NCBI GenBank assembly: GCA_038503075.1
Contig: JBCAML010000014.1
Coordinates: 1,426,001 to 1,490,000, forward strand
Length of the DNA: 64,000 bases
Source of the DNA: Gyromitra esculenta
Lineage: Eukaryota > Ascomycota > Pezizomycetes > Pezizales > Discinaceae
Direction of reading: 5' to 3'
The position numbers and the translations under genes were made by a program. The notes under the pieces are model-generated. The model was given only the letters and a program-made list of their open reading frames with translations, was not told the origin of the DNA and searched no databases. Below are positions 58,758-64,000 of the stretch, one piece after another; the first letter of the stretch is position 1, and the number at the start of each line of letters is the position of its first letter.

Positions 58758-58939
58758 ATCGAGAAACTGGGGTCTACTTGTAGCCAGTGCTGTCTCCAGA
58801 AGCTTCGTCGAAGTCCCTGGAGAGCTAACAGCCCCAAACCTCAAGTCTCATGTACGTTCCTCAGGCTGTACTTTATAATTAGAAATGCCGTAGGGCTAGT
58901 TTATACCCATCCCAGGGAACATAATTCCCCTTTGCAATG

Positions 58940-59110
58940 ACAGTCGTTCATGATCACGGAGCGATGGCGAACACTGGGTGTTGGCGAACAGGAGATTTAG
59001 GCCAATAAACTAGAAGTTTCCGCCCAGATCCGCGGCTTGGCAACTTTCTTTCGCACTAAAATCCCCAGTTCGCCAACACCCAGTGTCCGCTGTCACCCGT
59101 GAACGACTGT
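58940..59110. mobile_element. MITE-like element, CAGT ends
   Basis: Left end ACAGTCGTTCATGATCACGG runs to ACACTGGGTGTTGGCGAAC; the right arm reads GTTCGCCAACACCCAGTGT ... CCCGTGAACGACTGT, its inverse. Arms of about 55 bp enclose a centre of about 60 bp. Ends with CAGT and a TA next to the right end fit a non-autonomous Tc1/mariner-like element. No transposase inside. Confidence 0.72.
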
Positions 59111-59328
59111 AGTACGACGGGTATAGGGAAAATTCTGTAGACAGGTTGCGTTGCAGCTCTTTTGTCGGGGACTCAGACTCGCTTGGGTTTCATAGATTTA
59201 CTGAGTAAATCTGCCCAATGTTTAGTACATAACATTCGCTATTTTACCATTTTTATTAGGCCTCTTGAAGAGTTGTGGGGTGGGAAGAAATACTGACAAC
59301 TCTTACTCGCACCGCCACCTGTCACCAG

Positions 59329-59370
59329 ATTTACCCCTACACTCGCAGTACCACGGATGTAGGGGTAAAT
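59329..59370. repeat. Perfect 13-bp palindrome, ATTTACCCCTACA arms
   Basis: ATTTACCCCTACA and TGTAGGGGTAAAT flank a 16-nt centre. Outside, CGCCAC on the left and GTGGC on the right extend the symmetry imperfectly. A related half-palindrome recurs 240 bp downstream. Confidence 0.75.
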
Positions 59371-59568
59371 GACGAGAATTGTGGCACAGAAGTTGCTTTC
59401 GATAACACAAAATACAAACCACATTCCTAACCCGATCATGAAAATAGATGTAACAGTGCAAAGTAAGTTTTGTTCTAGATACTATATTAAATAGAAATTG
59501 ATAACTGTATTGATGTTAAGGAGATATGATTGTTGAGAAGTCGGAGAAGGTACGCCACAGTTCATCAT

Positions 59569-59615
59569 ATTTACCCCTACACCCGTAGTACACCCCTAAT
59601 GTGTAAAATAGGGGC
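59569..59615. repeat. Second, degenerate copy of the ATTTACCCCTACAC motif
   Basis: The left part (ATTTACCCCTACACCCGTAG) repeats that at 59329 nearly exactly, and the preceding CGCCAC is shared. The right arm is degraded (TGTGTAAAATAGGGG). Confidence 0.6.
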
Positions 59616-61551
59616 TAGGTAGAGGCTCTGCTGAGAAGCAATCTGTGGCAATCCAAATGTTTCACAGCAACAGCAAACTTCGATAGAGTTCTTTGGTATC
59701 TTCAGGCGACGGAGTGATGTGCACTGCCGCTATCTAGAAAACTATGCACTGCCACGGTAATCTTTCTTCGATCTCGATTCTCCAGGACACAACTTAGGCC
59801 GCGACTCAACATAGAGGATTGTTTGGAGTATTATCGTAGGTATCTTTGAAAGCTGTAGAATCGGTATTTCTCAAATTTATAGAAACAATTGTGCAATGAA
59901 AGACAATGAAGACACGTGCCCCAAGATAACCCGAGTGATACAACGTGACTCTCCCTTACAGCGCCCCAGGTTTTCTATATCCCAACCTGCGCTCTGTTTT
60001 TCCCTCAGCGTATGTCTTGCTAGCCCACGGCCCCTAGAACTATCCCTACCGCTGGAAGTCCTCTCGCTTACCCCAATGGTTGGTTCGCTGGTAGCTTGCC
60101 AGATGCTCTAGATCCTTCACCTCCTTTTCTTACTATTTTGCTAAAAAGGGATAGCTGACATGACGTTGAATCATCAGCTTCACCTATTGGTGAATAAAAG
60201 TTGTGACGACCGTGAGTGAATCTGCATACCGAGGCTAATTGTAACAGGGACGAACGCTCAGAGCCTCAGGAGGGCTAAGAGAAACATCAACTCCGTGGAA
60301 GTGTGGAAACCACGTTCTCGACACTCTGACGTTCAGCAGGGGCAGGGCTAGCAATCTACACAGGCGAGACAATACGATACTCTATGAATCTATTGCCCCG
60401 AAAGAAGGGAGGTCTTCACGAAGAGCCGCAATATATTCAAGCCTCTTGTCAGGTATCAGCTAAGTGCAGATCAGACAACAACCTTTCCCCGCAGCTGAGG
60501 CTGCAGGCATAGCCACCCGGGGTGTAGCCGGATGCAGAGTCCGCGCAGACGGTTCTCCGTTTGTTATGGCTTTTGGGCTCTGTGCAGTCTCAGGCGTCCA
60601 CGCCAAGCCTAATCTAGCCTAGTAGTGACACATAGCGAATCATAGGTACTCACTCGTGCACCAGCTTTCGCGTATCTAGCAGCCTCAGACGAATTTCCAA
60701 GCCCTCAAGCTCCGCATGAAACAAGATTTATGATGTCAAAATCTGCAGGTAAGGAGCAATCGAGGGTTCCCAAACGAAAGATGGCCTCCAGGAGGGGTAT
60801 CGCCATTCCAAATAGGCCATAGCTATCGGAAAACCGGAGAATGATAACGTCTAGACCGGGGCTTGTTAGGAACAACGCCCACGTTGAGCCGAGCCTACTC
60901 TACTTCCTCGGTTATTGTTTTGATATTCATAACCCATAACGACGAATAACAAGTCGATTTATCTCATCTAGACTCCTAACTGCTTAATAGCGGACCTTGC
61001 TGACGGACGAGACAGTTTAATTGCAAACGTCTAAATACTGCACAGCCTATCCGGAACGTCCTATTGAGAAATTGAGGTGACGCAGATTTTATGTCAAGAA
61101 TAATAATTCTGCAATACTATAGTATTCTCACAGGCTGCAAATTACGCACACATTGATTTCGCTTCTACGCGGAACTGCGCGTACAAGGCTGCTATCCCAC
61201 GTGCGCGGGGCTTGGATTAGCCTAACATAGCTTACACATAATTATCAGACGGCTATGCACGTACTATACAGTGAGATTGAAGTCTTTTGTTTCATGAGGC
61301 TGCGTATTTGTTTGAGTTGCGCTGCATCGTTTGCGATGCGGGAGATGTGAGATCGGAGTGTTTAAATAGGACAAATAATGGTGTAGGGCAAAAATTATCT
61401 GGTGGGCTTACCGAATTGCTAGCATTTCTCTAGCAAAAACATATAAGTCAGTCAAATATCTTCACAAATTCGTAGAACCCCTTCCTTTAGTATATCTCTC
61501 AAACTCGATACTCGGAGATCAGCATTGGAGAGAAACTACCGCGATTTCTAT
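59616..61551. other. Spacer before copy C, no gene seen
   Basis: No supported coding frame. Short frames near 59896-60111 are unrecognised. Sequence at 60230-60700 is GC-richer than its surroundings and may be an eroded element. Confidence 0.4.
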
Positions 61552-64000
61552 ATGACTGAAAATAACCTTGCCAGTGACTATCAAGTTGGTGGGATTGAGA
61601 CCGATGAAGAAATTTCCCGCCGCCGGGATATCGATTATCTCGTAAGCCAGGTGCACGAGAATCACGGTTAGTTCAATTTATTTGACAATATTAGATACAT
61701 AGCTAATTATTGAATTAGGATGGCCAGCTGGAACTGACGCTCCTGTGGAACGACAACAACTCCTGAAGCATTATATTCAACTTCCTGAAGACTCCTGGTA
61801 TGGCGGCATCCAATCACGGGCTCGGCCAGTTGGGGAGATACTGGTTACGTTCTATAACTATATTCTCCGTCGTCGGTGCGAACGGGATGACGTTTCCTTG
61901 AAACATCCCAAGGCACGCCGCCGGAATACCGATGTCGATGATTCTGAGGATGATGGTGATCAAGAGGTTGGGGAAGGTGTCAAGGAAGGGAGGGCTCGCC
62001 CCTCAGAGATCTATGCGGCTTCACCGACGAGGGAAGATGAAGAGGAAGAAGAGGAAGAGGAAGAGGAAGAAGATGACGGTGACGATGAGCGAGTAAACGA
62101 GAATTCTAGCTGCAATCCTGTTCCGCTACAATATCTATACGATTTCCCGAAGGATGGTAAACCGCCACAGATGGTTGGATTAGCGGAGTTATTGAACCAT
62201 ATACCGTCGAAGGTTAAAGGTGGCGGAAACCTACAGATCATGTATGTACCAGTGAGAAGCAAACATAAGATGACAAGTACTAATTTGTGAACTGAATTAT
62301 TAGAGAATTCCCAACGCCTTACTACGCCGACGTAAGTCTCCGGATTAGTGCACCTAGTTGAATTCTAAGATGGGGATTACCTGGCTAACGATTGTGATAG
62401 GATTTCCTTAAATCAATGAAAAATGTATCTCTTTCGCAGCTCGTTGATGATCCAAAAGCCGCAATGGTAAAAGTTAAGTCCAACCAAAACTCAACCTTCC
62501 TAAGGGGCGTGACCTACTATCCCAACGTACCCCCAAAACAATATGTATCAGCGGATCACCCTAGGTTGTGTTATCGTCCAGGAACGTTTTTATTTGTTGC
62601 AATCCCATACCTTGGACAGGAGACTTCATCCAACGCGCTTTTCCGGAAAAAGGCTCTATCGCCTCTAAACGACAACTTCATGAAGGATGATGTGGCTAAG
62701 AGATTAACTGCTTACCAGCTTGTTGATGGAGACGCAAGAGAAGGGCCGTCTCCTAACTCTAGCTTGAACCTGTTGGAATACAAGTTCCCTCTGCAAAGTG
62801 GGGCGCCTGAGTTTGGTGCATGGCAGAGAGTATTAGAAAACATCACGGGGGGGGATCTGACGGTAGTTCACCAAGCTTGGTTTATTGTTTTCGATGACGG
62901 TATGCTCTTAACCCTCTGTTTCTATACTGTATTTCTCCTTTCTGACGCTACTCTACTATAGAAACCATCGCAGCCTTCAGGTCTGCTGATGACCAGTTTC
63001 GAAACCTGCCGCTATTTCCACAGCACCGCGAAACCTTGGGCGCATACCATGGTCTCATAAATATGATCAGTAACCTACTGCCCTTATCAGAGACAAAGGT
63101 TCCCGAAAAGTTCCAGCGGAGGGTTGATGATCTTGTATGTAGCTAGCATCTCTCCCATTATTTACATGAGCGCACACGCTAACCTTAATCAGGAATTCCA
63201 AGCCCAGACTCGTAATATGCAGGGATCCACTAGGGCCGGCTCTGGAGATGATCTAGTCTTGAGAATGCAAACTACAAAGTTCGAGTTATCGGCTATGATT
63301 AATGTTGTAGATGCACAAATCGCGATCCTACACCGTCTCGCAAAATTCCAGCTCGATGGGAAAAAAGAGCAGTTCTTGAATGTGCGCAAGACAGTCGAGG
63401 TCACTATCAGCGAGCGAGGGGTTTTCCGTCGCAGCATTGAACTTGTTCTCCAGAAATTAGAGGATTCGCAGCTGAAAGTGAGCTCTTTCCCCCCGAGCCT
63501 TTTTGTCTTATGGGTGCTAACTGGTGTTTGTAGTTGACTGAATGCCTATCGAAGGAGACTGCAAAGGAGCAGGCAAAATCAATTAGCGAGCAATTGACGA
63601 TAGTAATGGAAGTGGCCGAGGCAAGTAAGGTAGCTGCAGAGGCTAGTAGCAAAGCAGCAGAGGCCAGTACCGTAGCAGCAGAACAGAGTGTGAAGGCATC
63701 GGAGCGGGTTGCAGCTGTGTCGCAGGAAAGCAACAGGCACGTCGAAGACCAAGGCGCTAAGTTGACTATTTTTACCGTTATTACGACCATGTTCACCCCT
63801 ATGAACTTTTTAACTTCGGTTCGTCTTCCCTTATCCTTACTTTACTTTTGAATTGACCTTAAACTAACAAAGTTAAATAGTACTGGGGTATTTACTTCCT
63901 CCCATGTCTTCCCCACCTGTTACTGCCCAGTTACTAAAATAATACTGTCTAGGAATGAATTTCAAGGATATTACAGGCACCGACTGGAAGCAAGGCCAGT
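61552..64000 (+). CDS. CorA-like GMN-motif membrane protein (copy C), 3' end beyond window
   Basis: Exons 61552..61666, 61719..62241, 62304..62331, 62401..62899, 62962..63134, 63193..63477, 63534..63818, 63881..63887 (7 nt) and 63953 onward. Borders mirror copy B exon for exon. Shared blocks: SRRRDIDYLVSQVHENH, PVERQQLLKHYIQLP, GEILVTFYNYILRRR, NPVPLQYLYDFPK, EFPTPYYAD, MKNVSLSQLV, TYYPNVPPKQYV, FLFVAIPYLGQE, VVHQAWFIVFDDG. Exon 2 is 150 nt longer than in copy B, adding an acidic low-complexity insert of Glu/Asp runs. Exon 7 is 123 nt longer, an Ala/Ser/Glu coiled-coil (EASSKAAEASTVAAEQS). TM1 is LTIFTVITTMFTPMNFLTS, then Y-W-G-M-N-F-K-D-I. The protein continues past the window end, so TM2 and the tail are unseen. 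Probable membrane protein; function unknown. Confidence 0.85.

Noticed and set aside
58436..58940. Paired frames of over 120 codons on both strands
   Set aside because: Explained by the foldback repeat at 58625-58757, which makes both strands similar.
1..64000. CRISPR arrays, bacterial operons, rRNA genes
   Set aside because: No regularly spaced repeats, no Shine-Dalgarno-linked gene runs and no rRNA core sequences were seen; the window is eukaryotic.

Overview
The window looks like nuclear DNA of a filamentous ascomycete (Pezizomycotina). Genes carry short GT-AG introns of about 50-130 nt with CTAAC/CTAAT-type branch sites, spacers are long, and the recognisable proteins include fungal ones: a CFEM protein, a Tea1/KelA-type kelch coiled-coil protein, Ssz1, a DUF6601 relic and GPI-anchored proteins. 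No sequence database could be consulted; exon models were built by hand from reading frames, splice signals and family alignments recalled from general knowledge.

Layout: 1-2.7 kb is gene-empty. From 2.7 to 31.7 kb lie a CFEM protein, an FMN-binding pyridoxamine-oxidase-like protein, a two-domain NIPSNAP protein, a Ser/Thr-rich GPI protein, an 8-exon zinc alcohol dehydrogenase, Ssz1, the large Tea1-like polarity protein and a choline/ethanolaminephosphotransferase. From 33.5 to 38.4 kb come a decayed DUF6601 gene, phosphatidylinositol synthase, and a secreted precursor built from Kex2-separated amphipathic repeats. From 40.9 to 48.6 kb are a DUF1445 protein, a metallophosphoesterase with altered active-site motifs, the mitochondrial ribosome assembly factor Rsm22 and an unrecognised protein.

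From 48.6 kb to the end the character changes. Foldback and MITE-like elements are scattered among three diverged copies of one gene family encoding a CorA-like membrane protein with a WGMN signature: a decayed copy at 50.3-51.8 kb, an apparently intact copy at 53.5-56.0 kb and a third copy from 61.55 kb that runs off the window. The last two share a nine-exon structure including a 7-nt micro-exon just before the GMN motif.

Functional links: two CDP-alcohol phosphatidyltransferases (phosphatidylcholine/ethanolamine branch and phosphatidylinositol) sit within 6.4 kb. Several single-copy housekeeping functions (translation chaperone, mitochondrial ribosome assembly, phospholipid synthesis) are interspersed with surface or secreted proteins. 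The two most unusual loci are the Kex2/Ste13-type repeat peptide precursor (37.2-38.4 kb) and the expanding/decaying CorA-like family (50-64 kb).
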